Source of the DNA: an uncultured Bacilli bacterium
GTDB lineage: Bacteria; Bacillota_I; Bacilli_A; RFN20; DUOF01
Reading direction: 5' to 3'
DNA length: 64,000 nucleotides
NCBI GenBank assembly: GCA_934183255.1
Contig: CAKPSD010000001.1
Coordinates: 965,991 to 1,029,990 of the forward strand
Part shown: positions 52,812 to 62,017 of the stretch, piece by piece
Layout: each line of letters begins with the position of its first letter
Position numbering within the stretch: the first letter of the stretch is position 1
The notes under the pieces: generated by a model
Database searches by the model: none
Seen by the model: only the letters and a program-made list of their open reading frames with translations
Told to the model about the DNA's origin: nothing
Position numbers and translations under genes: made by a program

Positions 52812-54866
52812 ATGAAAAAAAGATGGTTATCATTACTTATGTTATTAAGCGTTTGCTTGTGTTCTGTAAGCGGATGTAAAAAGGATGATACAAATGCAGT
52901 ACAAAAACTAGTTATTGAAGGAAATGATATAGTGTTAAAGGTTGGTGACACTACATATAGCGCTAAGGATTTATTTGGAGATTTATTATCTACTGAAAGT
53001 GGAGTAAAAACAGCATACGAAAAAATATTGAGAGCTATTGTTTTTAATAGTGTTGAAAGTGATTCAAATTTAGATGCAAGCTGGGATTTAAAATTAGAGT
53101 CTTTTAATGATGATGTAAAAACATATATGAATAAAAATAGTGCTAGTAAAAGTGATGCTGAAAAAGCAGTTCTTAAAGAAAAAGGATTTGAATCTGTTGA
53201 TGAAATGAAGGATGACTATTATTACACTGTTAAATTAGCAAAGCTTCAAGAGAAATATTGGAATGAAAAATCAAATTATTACTATGAAGAATATTTAAAA
53301 AATCGTTTACCATATTATGTTAGACATGCACTTGTAAATACTGGATATACATCTAATAGAGGTGTATATGCTTCTACAATAGATTCAAGTGATGCTAAAA
53401 GTTTGTATCAAGTATATTCTAAATTGGCAAGCGGTGACAAATTCTATACTATTATGCAAGATGTATCTGAAGATAGTGGAAGTAACAAAACTGGTCAAGG
53501 TTATATGATGGATTTAACTAAAGATGATTTCGAGACTGAATTTGTACATGCAACAATGATATTTGATGCTTTGTTAAAAAATAAGACAAATGAGGTTTTA
53601 GGACTTAATAGTGATATTCTTAATATGTTTAAAGGAACAAACAATAATGGCTTTAATTTCAATGTTATAAAAGCTAGTGACATTGTTGCTTTAAATGAAA
53701 CAGCAGAACAAGCTAGTAGTAGTTATAGACCTAATGATATTACAATTGTTGATAATGAGGGAAATGATGCAGGCAGCACTATTTATTCTGTATATGGAAG
53801 TTCTTCAATGTATTCTAGATCAATAATATTTAACCAAATATTTAATAATCAAGGAATAAGCGTTATTACTTATGATTTAGATGATGCAAACGCACCAACA
53901 AATACGAAAACTATTAATATAAATGGGAAAGATGTAAAAGCATTGACTGATGAAAATGGCAATATTGTTTATGTTATATGTGCTAGAACATCTTCTGAAT
54001 TAAGAATACATTTTATGGTTATTGATGTTTCTCCATTTGATGAAAAAGCAAAATTATTTTTCTCTATGAATCAAGAAGAAACAATAAAAGAAATGGTAGA
54101 AGAAAAGAAAACTGCTCTAAGAACAGAAGGAAAATCAGAAGAAGAAATTAATACGTTAATAACAGCATATGAAAAAGAATTAAAAGAATATAAAACATAT
54201 GTTGACATTAAAGGTGGAGAAAAAATATCTGAACGCAATAAAATAATAGATGAATTAGAAAGTGTTGTTAAGGCATATGCACAAAGAGGGACAACTACTG
54301 GCAGTGTTGCAGGTGAAGAACAATATTTGACATATGACATGGTTGAATATTATATGACACAAAAAGAAGTTACTTTTAAAAATGAAACTGTTAAAAATTT
54401 AGTGTTAAATTATATAAGTGCACAAAAAGATTTAATTGATTATAAAACTTTAAATACAATTACTGATGGATGGAATAACTATTATTTAAGAACATCTATA
54501 GCAAATTCTAAAGAGATGACAATGAAAAAAATCCCTATTGAATGTAGTTACGCTACATCAGGCACAAATAAAACTTGTACATATAGTTATGATAAAGGCT
54601 TTAAAATTAGTGTAACTTATGATTTAAATGGTGGTACACTTGATGAAAATTCTACTTATAGTACATATTTTTATATAGGACAATCTGAATCATTTGTTTT
54701 ACCTACTGCTAATGATATTAGTAAAGCAGAGTGTACTTTTGATGGTTGGTATTATACTTCTGACTTTAAAGAAGGAACTAAAGTTACTTCAATTGATGTA
54801 AGTAAAAGTTCTATTAATAATAAAACTAAATTGTACGCTAAATGGGTACAAAATACAGCAGAGTAG
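52812..54866 (+). CDS. PrsA-like foldase lipoprotein with parvulin domain and C-terminal InlB-type repeat
   Basis: A 684-residue secreted lipoprotein. It has lipidated Cys22 (lipobox SVSGC), an N-terminal helical region, and a parvulin-type PPIase domain (about 165-265; YYVRHALVNTGYTS, SKLASGDKFYTIMQDVSED, GQGYMMDL). The C-terminal tail (about 605-684) is a Listeria-Bacteroides (Flg_new) repeat: YDLNGGTLDENSTYS, DGWYYTSDF, LYAKW. PrsA proteins fold exported proteins at the membrane-wall interface. The conserved parvulin residues are only partly kept, so isomerase activity is uncertain. TTG 52809 is an alternative start. It is the first of four related genes. Confidence 0.75.
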   Translation: MKKRWLSLLMLLSVCLCSVSGCKKDDTNAVQKLVIEGNDIVLKVGDTTYSAKDLFGDLLSTESGVKTAYEKILRAIVFNSVESDSNLDASWDLKLESFNDDVKTYMNKNSASKSDAEKAVLKEKGFESVDEMKDDYYYTVKLAKLQEKYWNEKSNYYYEEYLKNRLPYYVRHALVNTGYTSNRGVYASTIDSSDAKSLYQVYSKLASGDKFYTIMQDVSEDSGSNKTGQGYMMDLTKDDFETEFVHATMIFDALLKNKTNEVLGLNSDILNMFKGTNNNGFNFNVIKASDIVALNETAEQASSSYRPNDITIVDNEGNDAGSTIYSVYGSSSMYSRSIIFNQIFNNQGISVITYDLDDANAPTNTKTININGKDVKALTDENGNIVYVICARTSSELRIHFMVIDVSPFDEKAKLFFSMNQEETIKEMVEEKKTALRTEGKSEEEINTLITAYEKELKEYKTYVDIKGGEKISERNKIIDELESVVKAYAQRGTTTGSVAGEEQYLTYDMVEYYMTQKEVTFKNETVKNLVLNYISAQKDLIDYKTLNTITDGWNNYYLRTSIANSKEMTMKKIPIECSYATSGTNKTCTYSYDKGFKISVTYDLNGGTLDENSTYSTYFYIGQSESFVLPTANDISKAECTFDGWYYTSDFKEGTKVTSIDVSKSSINNKTKLYAKWVQNTAE

Positions 54867-54878
54867 GAGGATAAATAA

Positions 54879-56192
54879 ATGAAAAAAACAATAAAATTTG
54901 TTGGAATTTCTTTGTGTGGATTAGCATTGCTTTCTGGTTGTACTAATAAAGGAAACAATGAGGTTAAAGCCAATATAAGTAATGGAAATGAAAGCGTTTT
55001 AGAAGGATTGAATTCTGATGTAAAAGATTTAACTTTACAAAATATTTATGATACTTTAAAAGCAAATAGTGCTAATGAAACTGTAGCTAATAAACTTATT
55101 GAAATTGTGTCTGAATTGGTATTAAATAATGATACATGGAAAGCTAGATATAATGAAAAAGTTGAAGAAAAAATACTTGAATTGGCAAAAAGTGATTCTT
55201 ACAAAGATAGTAATGGTGTGTTTAATGAAGAACTATTAGTTAAAACGTTAAAATCACAATTATACAATGTAACTTGCGAGGTTGATAAATATGGTCCAAC
55301 ATATACAGACTCAACAAAAACAGTTATTGATGACTATACATTATGTGATTATACAGACTATGTTAATAAAACAATGAAAGTGGAAATATTAACTGAATTA
55401 TTAAAAGAAAAATATGTATATGATAAGGTTTTAAAAGATAAATCAACAATGATTGATACAAAGAAAACAAGAATTGTTGAGTATATTACTTTGGATGGAA
55501 GTAATAAAGATGCTTTCAAATTTATTACTGAAGCAGTAGAAAAATTAAAAGCTGAAAATTCAACTGCTACTCTTGAAACTATAAGAGATGAATGGACAGC
55601 AAAGTTAATTAAAGAGGTTGAAGATAAATATAACAAGATTAATACTATAGATGACAAAGATGGAGCAATATTAAAAGAATTTACAAATGAATTTAGTTAT
55701 TCTAAAGAAGAAGGTTTAAGATTAAAGAAAAAAAGTGTTTATGATGGGACTTATTATAATAAACAAACAATAAATAATGACAATAAAGATATTTTAAATA
55801 CAACTTTAGTTGAAAGAATTCTTAGTGATAATGTTCTTGAAGAAAATGCTAAAAAAACATTGAAAATAAACGGGAAGTATTATTTAGTTTCCCCTTTAGC
55901 AGGTTCTAATGTGCAAGATAAAGATATAAGAATTACAGATGCTAGTTCTAGTACAAAAAAATATTATTTAGTTTGTGTTGAAACTTTACCTACATATGCC
56001 GATTTAAGTGATCAAGAAAAAGAAACAAATGAAAAAGTATATGAAGCTGTGAAATTATTAGCAACTAATACATCTTTAGTATCTGATAGTACAAAATATT
56101 ATTTAGAACAATATAAGAATGTTATTAATGTGCATGATGAAGAAGTATATAACTATTTAAAAGCACAATATTCAAGTATATTTGTTGATTAA
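54879..56192 (+). CDS. Lipoprotein of the foldase cluster, type B (first copy)
   Basis: A 437-residue lipoprotein with signal MKKTIKFVGISLCGLALLSG and lipidated Cys21. The body is Glu/Lys-rich and mostly helical, with SurA/PrsA N-terminal-like features (NIYDTLKANSANETVANKLI) but no clear parvulin domain. The same pattern appears in the fourth gene (QLYSYMREKDDSQISKIIAN), so the two are paralogues. It starts 12 bp after the foldase gene with AGGAGG. Probably a chaperone partner; this is inference. Confidence 0.65.
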   Translation: MKKTIKFVGISLCGLALLSGCTNKGNNEVKANISNGNESVLEGLNSDVKDLTLQNIYDTLKANSANETVANKLIEIVSELVLNNDTWKARYNEKVEEKILELAKSDSYKDSNGVFNEELLVKTLKSQLYNVTCEVDKYGPTYTDSTKTVIDDYTLCDYTDYVNKTMKVEILTELLKEKYVYDKVLKDKSTMIDTKKTRIVEYITLDGSNKDAFKFITEAVEKLKAENSTATLETIRDEWTAKLIKEVEDKYNKINTIDDKDGAILKEFTNEFSYSKEEGLRLKKKSVYDGTYYNKQTINNDNKDILNTTLVERILSDNVLEENAKKTLKINGKYYLVSPLAGSNVQDKDIRITDASSSTKKYYLVCVETLPTYADLSDQEKETNEKVYEAVKLLATNTSLVSDSTKYYLEQYKNVINVHDEEVYNYLKAQYSSIFVD

Positions 56193-56211
56193 TTAAAAAG
56201 GAGGACAAGCT

Positions 56212-57912
56212 ATGAAAAAAAGACTGTTATCATTCATAATGCTATTTTCATTAAGCCTTGGATTTATAGGTGGTTGTAAAAAAGACGATAACAAAGAGCA
56301 AGCAGTTTTAGTAGTTGATGGAAAAGAAATTATAGCTACTGTTGATGGTGTTAATTATTCAGCTAATCAAATATATGAAAGTTTATTAACTTTAGATAGT
56401 AGTGCTGATTATATATATGAAAAACTTGATGATTTGCTAATAAAAACAATTGTTCCAGTTAGTGACAGTATGCGTAGTAAAATAAATAATGAAGTCGAAA
56501 AATGGAAAAAAGAAATTAAGGATAATGCAACTGTTAATGGGAAATCATATAAAGAAGCTTTGAAAGAGGCTCTTGAAAAAGAAAATGCTTCAAGTGAAGA
56601 AGAACTAATTGAAAATAAAATATTCGCTTTGCAAAAGCAAATTATTGCTAATGATTATTCAAATAAAACAAAGGATAGTAGTTATGAAAACTTTATTTTA
56701 AATGGCAAAATATATCATATAAGTCAAATTTTGGTTAATATTAGTACTAATGGAAATTCAGATGCTTTTGGAGTTAATATAAATGAATCTGCTGCTAAAA
56801 AATTATATGATGTAGTCAATTCACTATTAAAAGGTGAGAGTTTTTACAATGTAGCATTACAATATTCCGATGATTCTAATTCAAAAAATAATGGCGGAGA
56901 CATGGGATTAATAACTTTAAATGATGCTATTAGTTCATCTCTTCCTGCTGAATTAAAATATGCTTTAGCAAGTTATAGCGCTTATTTTGAAAATGCTAAT
57001 TTAGATTATCCTGAATATTTAAATGAAGTTTATGAAAATGGAATTGAAACAATTCCTCAAAAATATATAGATTTATTGGGCAAAATATATAAAGATGATA
57101 GTACTAAATATATAAATACTGATGTTACTAGTACTAATTCAACTTATACATCTTCTAGAGTATATGGAAAAAATATTATATTTAATAATTTATTTAATTC
57201 TAGAACATTTAGATTTATTCAATCTAATGAAACTACTGATGTTAAAGAAATGAGCAATATAAAAATGCCAGTTATGGATTCAAGTAAGTTTAGTCCTACT
57301 ACAAGTACTCAAAATATTTTAACAAACGAAAATGGTTATCCAATACTAGTTGTTAGAAGTGATTCTGGTATCCATTTTGTATCTATTTCAATGTCAGCTT
57401 ATGCAGATCAAGAATTACTTAAAACATATTATGCAAAAAAAGTGAATTATGATGATGAAGTAGTTTCTTATTTAGAAAAATCTTTAAGTGATTCAGATAA
57501 AACATCACGTTTAGAAAAACTTGAAACAATGGCACAAGACTATTCAATGTATAAAATAACAAATAATAGTAGCTTTTCAGGAAACGATACTTATAAACAA
57601 TATAACATGTTTAAATATTATTTAGAAAATGGATATAATGGCACAAGATTTTCAATTGTTAATGAAACAATAAAAAATATAGTTAATAATTATATTAATG
57701 ATAAATTTGTTTATGAAAACCAAAAAATTAAAAATCAGTTTTCTCAAAATTATTTAGAACATTCTAATAAAGTTTGGTATACAGATTATGATATGGTTAC
57801 TAAAGAGATTCCAATTCTTGATTGTTTAGAAAAAGGTGCTGAAGGTAAGTATAAATGTACATATACATATAAAGATGGATTTAAAAGTTATGAAGCAGGA
57901 GGTGCTGAATAA
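56212..57912 (+). CDS. PrsA-like foldase lipoprotein with parvulin domain (second copy)
   Basis: A 566-residue paralogue of the protein at 52812, with lipobox FIGGC (Cys22). The parvulin-type region is clearer here (about 160-255): YHISQILVNISTN, LLKGESFYNVALQYSDDSNS, NNGGDMGLI. It lacks the C-terminal InlB-type repeat but keeps the short region that ends the core (DMVTKEIPIL..YKCTYTYKDGFK), which in the first copy reads MTMKKIPIECSY..TCTYSYDKGFK. It overlaps the fourth gene by one base. Confidence 0.8.
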   Translation: MKKRLLSFIMLFSLSLGFIGGCKKDDNKEQAVLVVDGKEIIATVDGVNYSANQIYESLLTLDSSADYIYEKLDDLLIKTIVPVSDSMRSKINNEVEKWKKEIKDNATVNGKSYKEALKEALEKENASSEEELIENKIFALQKQIIANDYSNKTKDSSYENFILNGKIYHISQILVNISTNGNSDAFGVNINESAAKKLYDVVNSLLKGESFYNVALQYSDDSNSKNNGGDMGLITLNDAISSSLPAELKYALASYSAYFENANLDYPEYLNEVYENGIETIPQKYIDLLGKIYKDDSTKYINTDVTSTNSTYTSSRVYGKNIIFNNLFNSRTFRFIQSNETTDVKEMSNIKMPVMDSSKFSPTTSTQNILTNENGYPILVVRSDSGIHFVSISMSAYADQELLKTYYAKKVNYDDEVVSYLEKSLSDSDKTSRLEKLETMAQDYSMYKITNNSSFSGNDTYKQYNMFKYYLENGYNGTRFSIVNETIKNIVNNYINDKFVYENQKIKNQFSQNYLEHSNKVWYTDYDMVTKEIPILDCLEKGAEGKYKCTYTYKDGFKSYEAGGAE

Positions 57913-59162
57913 TGAAAAAAATTAATAAAGTTCTTTCGCTTCTTTGCTTGGGAATGATAATTGGTGGTTGTACTAAATCATCTAGCGTCGATACTTTTGC
58001 AGACATAAGTAACTCTAATGAAAAATTTAATTTAGGCAAAGAAACTTTAACTGCTGGGCAATTATATTCTTATATGAGAGAAAAAGATGATTCTCAAATT
58101 AGTAAAATTATTGCTAATGCTATTATGGAAAAAGCTTTATTTAGTGGAGATAGCGCTCAAAATTATAGATCATTATATTCAAAATATTTAAAAGAATATT
58201 TCAAGTCAACATTTGTTGAATCAGATACATATAAATATAATTATGAATTTAGTGAAGACATATTAGTCAAATATTTAAAAAGTGAATCATATAGCATTAC
58301 GTGTGATTCTACAACAGATGGATTGGATACTACATATTTCTCATGTAATTATTCTGATTATATTTCTAAAGAAGTTAATTATGATATATATATGAAAATG
58401 CTTAAAGTTAAATATATATTAGAAGAAAAAACTTCTTTATTAGACAAGAATAAGGCTAGAAAAATTTCTTATTTTTCAGAATCTAAAAATTCTGATTATA
58501 CTACTAGAACAAGTTTTGAAAAATATATTGAAGATATAAAGAAAAATTATGATAATGAAGAAAAAGATGTTTTAACTAGTATGAATGAAATTGCTGATTC
58601 ATTTAAATTAAAAAATTTAGAAAAAATTGATACTGAATATAAAAAATTATCTACATACGATGACAATTCAAGTTTTACTTATTTACAAAAATATACTACA
58701 TGTGGAAATAAAAGATGCAGTATTGTAGAAGGAAAAAAATATCAAGAAGATTTAATAAATAGCAAAAAATATTTAACTTCAGAAATTATCATAAAAAGTA
58801 ATACAAGTTCATTGTTTGAAGCAGCTAGAAACATATTATTTGGTGATAATTTAAATGATTATTTATATGAAGTAGGAGATAAAAAATTCTTGGTTTCACC
58901 ATCTTTTGATGGCAATTCAGAAATAAGTTTAGATGACTTGGTTGTATATGATGGTTCTGATAAGTATTATTTAATAACTGTTGAAACTATTGATAGCAAT
59001 ACAGGAAGTTTTGAGGATAAAGTATCTGTTGCAGAACTTTTAATTGATTCTGTTTCAGATAGTACAATATTAAGTGAATACTTTAAAAATATTAATTTAG
59101 AGATTTATGATAAACAGATTAGAGAATACTTTATTAAGGTATATGGAGATTATACAAAATAA
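57912..59162 (+). CDS. Lipoprotein of the foldase cluster, type B (second copy)
   Basis: A 416-residue lipoprotein with signal MKKINKVLSLLCLGMIIGG and lipidated Cys20. It is paralogous to the protein at 54879-56192: both have a Cys-containing pair YSITCDSTTDG / YNVTCEVDKYG, a downstream CNYSDYISKEV / CDYTDYVNKTM, and closing YYLITVETIDS / YYLVCVETLPT segments. It ends the four-gene operon and is followed by a terminator. It is probably translationally coupled to the foldase. Confidence 0.65.
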   Translation: MKKINKVLSLLCLGMIIGGCTKSSSVDTFADISNSNEKFNLGKETLTAGQLYSYMREKDDSQISKIIANAIMEKALFSGDSAQNYRSLYSKYLKEYFKSTFVESDTYKYNYEFSEDILVKYLKSESYSITCDSTTDGLDTTYFSCNYSDYISKEVNYDIYMKMLKVKYILEEKTSLLDKNKARKISYFSESKNSDYTTRTSFEKYIEDIKKNYDNEEKDVLTSMNEIADSFKLKNLEKIDTEYKKLSTYDDNSSFTYLQKYTTCGNKRCSIVEGKKYQEDLINSKKYLTSEIIIKSNTSSLFEAARNILFGDNLNDYLYEVGDKKFLVSPSFDGNSEISLDDLVVYDGSDKYYLITVETIDSNTGSFEDKVSVAELLIDSVSDSTILSEYFKNINLEIYDKQIREYFIKVYGDYTK

Positions 59163-59174
59163 ATATTATTAAAA

Positions 59175-59199
59175 AGCTCTTTTAAAAAGGGCTTTTTTT
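59175..59199 (+). terminator. Rho-independent terminator of the foldase cluster
   Basis: Stem AGCTCTTT (59175-59182) / AAAGGGCT (59186-59193) with one G-U pair, followed by a T-run. Confidence 0.8.
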
Positions 59200-59203
59200 A
59201 TGC

Positions 59204-59677
59204 TTATAATGGGTAGTCAGAAGTTTTTATGCTATCATGAGGATTAGAGTTTTCGTACATAGCATATTCTTTTAATGTATCATTATTTTTGTATGTTTCA
59301 ACAATATAATTTAATAAAGAAGGTTCCTTAAGTAAGTTCTTTGTTGTTAGAACTCCTACTACTTTTCCGTCATCAACCACTACTAATCTTCTTATTTTTT
59401 TCTTAGCCATAATAGTAGCTGCTTCAATTAGTGTTGTTGTTGGATTTACAAATTCAATTTCACCACTTGTCATTATATCCTTTATTGGATTTTTACTGAT
59501 TCCTCTTATTAACACATCTCTGTCTGTTACCACACCTACTAATATATTGCTTTTTGTTATTGGTAAAAAACCAATGTTATACGATTTAAAAATATCTATC
59601 ACGCTAGAAATTGATGTTTCTTCATCACAATAAATAGCAGGTGATGTCATTAAATCTTTTACATATTCATATTTCAT
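59204..59677 (-). CDS. Tandem CBS-domain protein
   Basis: A 157-residue protein with two CBS domains (about 5-60 and 68-125). CBS 1: VKDLMTSPAIYCDEETSISS and VGVVTDRDVLIRGIS; CBS 2: IKDIMTSGEIEFVNPTTTLI and VVGVLTTKNLL. Such proteins bind adenosine nucleotides and act as energy sensors; partners are unknown. The start is ATG 59677, with AAGGGGGGAT 4-14 nt upstream on the minus strand; an upstream in-frame stretch to 59737 has no ribosome site. Confidence 0.85.
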   Translation of the reverse strand: MKYEYVKDLMTSPAIYCDEETSISSVIDIFKSYNIGFLPITKSNILVGVVTDRDVLIRGISKNPIKDIMTSGEIEFVNPTTTLIEAATIMAKKKIRRLVVVDDGKVVGVLTTKNLLKEPSLLNYIVETYKNNDTLKEYAMYENSNPHDSIKTSDYPL

Positions 59678-59713
59678 AAAATCCCCCCTTAATATATTTT
59701 TACCTAAAAAAAT

Positions 59714-59742
59714 AAATATATAGCAAAATTTTTTCATATATT
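59714..59742 (+). promoter_or_regulatory. Sigma-E-type promoter of yunB
   Basis: AAATATA (59714-59720), a 14-bp spacer and CATATATT (59735-59742). Against the Bacillus sigma-E consensus K-M-A-T-A-T-T / CATACAHT this is 5 of 7 and 7 of 8. It lies 22 bp before the yunB start. Bacillus yunB is a sigma-E gene. A+T richness makes chance matches possible. Confidence 0.5.
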
Positions 59743-59764
59743 TTATAAATGAAAGGTGATATTA

Positions 59765-60433
59765 ATGTGCAGAAAGAAAAAAGTCTTTTTTTATATAATG
59801 AATATTATAATCATATATTCTATTTCTATTAGTATTTTAAAAATTCAAATGTTACCATTAATAAAACAATATGGAGAACATCAATGTGAAAATATATACA
59901 CTAAAATTTTAAACTATGTTATAGAAGAAAATTTAACTAAAGAAATTAAAGACAAAATTGTTATTTATAGTAATGATGAGATTGTATCAATAGACTTTAA
60001 TACTTCTATTTTAAATTCAATTTCTAGTAATGCAATTAGAAAAACACAAATGTATTATGATAGATTAAGTAAAAACAAATTAGATGAAGAAATATTGAAC
60101 AAAATGAATGTGGATAAAAATTATATATATAAAATTCCTTTTTCATTAATATTTAAAAATCCTTTTTTTAGTTCAATTGGGCCTGATATACCAATAAGGT
60201 ATAGAACTATAAATAATGTAACAGGGCAATTAACAACTAATTTAAAAGAATATGGAATTAATAATGCGTTATTGGAAATTGATTTGACTTTAAATGTTAA
60301 TGCGATTATTGATATACCTATTAAACATGAAAAAATAAAATTTGATATTTCAGTTCCTTTAGTTATGAAATTAATTCAAGGTAAAATACCAGAGGCTTTT
60401 TATGGAACTAATGTAATAGGAGGGGTAAAATGA
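59765..60433 (+). CDS. yunB: Sporulation protein YunB
   Basis: A 222-residue protein with an N-terminal membrane anchor (about 8-28) and a C-terminal extracellular region that matches YunB: IPFSLIFKNPFFSSIGPDIP, VTGQLTTNLKEYGINNALLE, and a closing VPLVMKLIQGKIPEAFYG. YunB is a sigma-E-controlled mother-cell protein needed for proper spore formation in Bacillus. ATG 59765 has AAAGGTGAT upstream; a GTG at 59756 overlaps it. The gene overlaps yutH-like by 4 bp. Confidence 0.9.
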   Translation: MCRKKKVFFYIMNIIIIYSISISILKIQMLPLIKQYGEHQCENIYTKILNYVIEENLTKEIKDKIVIYSNDEIVSIDFNTSILNSISSNAIRKTQMYYDRLSKNKLDEEILNKMNVDKNYIYKIPFSLIFKNPFFSSIGPDIPIRYRTINNVTGQLTTNLKEYGINNALLEIDLTLNVNAIIDIPIKHEKIKFDISVPLVMKLIQGKIPEAFYGTNVIGGVK

Positions 60434-61311
60434 TTTCTTTTATTTTCGAACAATATGGATATTATCCAAAAAATTTTATTTCTAATACTTTTGAGATAGA
60501 TAATTGGATCTTTAAATTGATAGAAGTTGATGGCGATGAAGAATACTTGAATTTAATCGATTCGTATATAAACGTAGTAAGAGAAAAATTCCCTAATAAT
60601 GGAATATTTATAATTAAATCTAGATTTAATAAAAAAATTGTTATTTATGATAATAAAAAGTATGTTCTTGTTAGCTGCTTAAAAGGAAATTTAAATATAA
60701 AAGACTTAAATAAATTTCATTATATTTTTAAAATGAGTAATGAAAAAGTTAATTTAAATAATTTGGTAAATACATGGGAAGAAAGATTGAATTTTATAGA
60801 AAAAAATGCAATAACTTCTTTAAGGATAGATAGCGTTTATTATAAAGATAATTTGCAAATTTCTATGTATATAATTGGAATAGCACAAAATTCAATTCAA
60901 TATTTGAGTGAACTTATTTTGGATTTTGATTCAGAAATAGATAACGTTTCATTAACCCATAAAAGATTAGAAGATCTAAATTCATTTGACTTTTTCAATC
61001 CATTTAATTATATAATAGATCATCCAATTAGAGATTTAATAGAACTATATAAATGTAATATTTTGACATTTAGTGATTTGATAGATTTATTCGAATATTA
61101 TAAATTAGATTCAAAGTTAGCTAGCTATGTAATGGTTAGGTATTTATATCCTGGGAAAATATTAGATGAGTTAGAAAATAATATAAATAAAAATGATTCA
61201 GGGTTTAAATTAAAATATAATTTTGAAATTGAATTACAAAAAACAAAAAAAATATATCTTTATTTAAAAGAAAAATATAATATTAGACCAATTAATTGGT
61301 TAGAAAATTAG
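60430..61311 (+). CDS. yutH: YutH-like spore coat-associated protein
   Basis: A 293-residue CotS/YutH-family protein with a kinase-related fold. The characteristic central region is SMYIIGIAQNSIQYLSELIL, which corresponds to Y-x-x-G-x-A-x-N-x-I-Q-Y-L in YutH. The next is SLTHKRLED, then NPFNYIIDHPIRDLIELYKC (D-H-P-x-R-D-x-x-E in YutH). No complete kinase active site is visible, as usual for this family. Together with yunB this suggests a mother-cell sporulation operon. The family match is by recall of YutH and should be checked. Confidence 0.7.
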   Translation: MISFIFEQYGYYPKNFISNTFEIDNWIFKLIEVDGDEEYLNLIDSYINVVREKFPNNGIFIIKSRFNKKIVIYDNKKYVLVSCLKGNLNIKDLNKFHYIFKMSNEKVNLNNLVNTWEERLNFIEKNAITSLRIDSVYYKDNLQISMYIIGIAQNSIQYLSELILDFDSEIDNVSLTHKRLEDLNSFDFFNPFNYIIDHPIRDLIELYKCNILTFSDLIDLFEYYKLDSKLASYVMVRYLYPGKILDELENNINKNDSGFKLKYNFEIELQKTKKIYLYLKEKYNIRPINWLEN

Positions 61312-61319
61312 ATTAAAAA

Positions 61320-61553
61320 TTATTTGATAACCTCTACTCCAATTATACCACTTACCTCATCCATTAAAATCATTTCAACGCCATCTGTTATTGTGGTATC
61401 CAAATTCATACAATCAGAGCAAGCACCTTCCATTTGGACATAAACTATTCCATTTTCAAATTTAACAAATTTTATATCCCCACCATCGTTTTGTAAAAAT
61501 GGACGAATTTTATCTATAGTTTCTATAATCTTTTTTTCAATTTCTTCATTCAT
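61320..61553 (-). CDS. Nfu-type iron-sulfur scaffold (NifU C-terminal domain, YutI-like)
   Basis: A 77-residue protein with the NifU C-terminal domain and the cluster-binding motif CSDC in GACSDCMNLDTTITDGVEM. Before it, LQNDGGDIKFVKFENGIVYV is the family signature. It carries Fe-S clusters to target enzymes such as MiaB, which is encoded in this window. It converges with the yutH-like gene (8 bp apart). The start lies directly after a purine-rich ribosome site on the minus strand. Confidence 0.92.
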   Translation of the reverse strand: MNEEIEKKIIETIDKIRPFLQNDGGDIKFVKFENGIVYVQMEGACSDCMNLDTTITDGVEMILMDEVSGIIGVEVIK

Positions 61554-61584
61554 AATATTTGACCTCTTGTTGTATGCTTATTTC

Positions 61585-61614
61585 TTTACTTATAATAACA
61601 CAAAATGATATAAT
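61585..61614 (+). promoter_or_regulatory. Promoter of the S1-domain gene
   Basis: TTTACT (61585-61590), an 18-bp spacer and TATAAT (61609-61614) with TG extension, forming the nonamer TGATATAAT also seen at 25371 and 36143. Confidence 0.6.
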
Positions 61615-61639
61615 TCTATAATAGAAAGAAGGAAAATAT

Positions 61640-62017
61640 ATGAAAAAATATTATCCTGGAAATATAATTGAGGGAAAAGTTATTGGAATAAAACCATATG
61701 GTGTATTCATTAGTATTGATAAGGAATTTGTTGGTCTTTTACATATATCAGAGATTTCTGATAATTATGTTTCTGATATAGATAAATTTGTAAATGTAGG
61801 AGATAATATAAAAACTAAAATTTTAGATATTGATTACAATGAAAAAAAAGCAAAATTAAGTTTAAAAGCCTTGAAAAAAAGAGAAAGATATAAATATAAA
61901 AAAAATCATTCTTTGGCTGAAGAAAAATTTAATTTGGTTAAAGAATTTATGCCAATAAAGGTTAGAATGCAAGATTACATTATGGATGCAAAAGAAAGGT
62001 TGAAAATTAATGATTAA
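61640..62017 (+). CDS. S1-domain RNA-binding protein (YugI/CvfD-like)
   Basis: A 125-residue protein with one S1 domain (about 5-78: GNIIEGKVIGIKPYGVFISI, GLLHISEISD, VGDNIKTKILDIDYNEKKAK) and a basic C-terminal part. Homologues in Firmicutes (general stress protein 13, CvfD) bind RNA and ribosomes. It overlaps pgi by 8 bp, so both are in one operon. Confidence 0.85.
   Translation: MKKYYPGNIIEGKVIGIKPYGVFISIDKEFVGLLHISEISDNYVSDIDKFVNVGDNIKTKILDIDYNEKKAKLSLKALKKRERYKYKKNHSLAEEKFNLVKEFMPIKVRMQDYIMDAKERLKIND

Noticed and set aside
52664..52951. 95-codon open frame on the minus strand
   Set aside because: Overlaps the promoter region and signal peptide of the foldase lipoprotein gene; no ribosome site.
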